Source: CAVXFS01 sp049582805 (GTDB taxonomy: Bacteria; Pseudomonadota; Gammaproteobacteria; Burkholderiales; Gallionellaceae). From it: 15,971 bases of DNA. Within the stretch, counting starts at the first letter, position 1. Every line of letters begins with the position of its first letter. The notes below the pieces were generated by a model that saw nothing but the letters and a program-made list of their open reading frames with translations, had not been told where the DNA came from and ran no database searches. The stretch covers positions 1 through 15,971 of the forward strand of contig JBAUUR010000020.1 of assembly GCA_049582805.1 (NCBI GenBank), read 5' to 3'. The translations under genes were made by a program, and so were the position numbers. Below are positions 15,901 through 15,971 of this stretch, piece by piece.

Positions 15901-15971
15901 ATCCTCCCCTCCCCCTTGCACCCGCAGGGGGTAGGCCGTGGTTGTAAAGCCGCTAAAGCGGCAACAACCAC
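15901..15971. repeat. C/G-rich repeat plus nested palindrome at the right edge
   Basis: CCTCCCCCTTGC...GCAGGGGG (15909-15931) resembles the end modules of the third purL block. Next to it is a nested hairpin: GTGGTTGT/ACAACCAC (15938-15945 with 15964-15971) outside and GCCGC/GCGGC (15949-15953 with 15958-15962) inside, loop TAAA. The element may continue past the window edge. Confidence 0.65.

Overview
The window looks like chromosomal DNA from a betaproteobacterium, plausibly of the Nitrosomonadales/Gallionellaceae type. The evidence is the GC-rich coding, the order ribF-ileS-lspA-ispH-thiO, a stand-alone NnrD, a large single-chain PurL and a YheS-type ABC-F protein. The genus is inference; no search was possible.

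Layout: positions 1-434 hold the start of a leftward, AT-richer membrane protein gene that leaves the window. At 640-868 there is a leftward tRNA unit: a strong promoter, then the 5' half of a tRNA-Thr(CGU), then a complete tRNA-Thr(CGU) and a possible terminator. From 7304 back to 869 runs a leftward housekeeping cluster: ribF (FMN/FAD synthesis), ileS (isoleucyl-tRNA synthetase), lspA (lipoprotein signal peptidase), ispH (last MEP-pathway step) and thiO (glycine oxidase for thiamine). ribF/ileS overlap by 26 bp and lspA/ispH by 4 bp, which suggests co-translation. Further right are a leftward spermidine-synthase-like gene and nnrD (NAD(P)HX dehydratase). nnrD diverges from rightward purL, which is followed by rightward yheS.

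The most striking feature is repeat DNA inside coding sequence. PurL is about 100 residues longer than usual, and the excess falls in three blocks encoded by C/G-rich palindromic DNA of the kind normally found between genes. Block 3 is a composite of four hairpin modules. Its 65-bp core is also present inside nnrD, in the same orientation relative to coding and in the same reading frame, so related peptides appear in two unrelated enzymes. ileS carries a fourth kind of in-frame insertion, containing five tandem copies of a 7-base unit. Related palindromes fill the gaps after purL and after yheS. A different 20-bp inverted repeat sits directly against the start codon of the spermidine-synthase-like gene. 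This resembles the palindromic elements inserted in Rickettsia genes, but with a different sequence.

Two genes, yheS and ribF, have a -10 box only 6-10 bases before the start codon and no clear Shine-Dalgarno sequence, so they may be leaderless. I saw no CRISPR array, integrase, transposase gene or phage gene.
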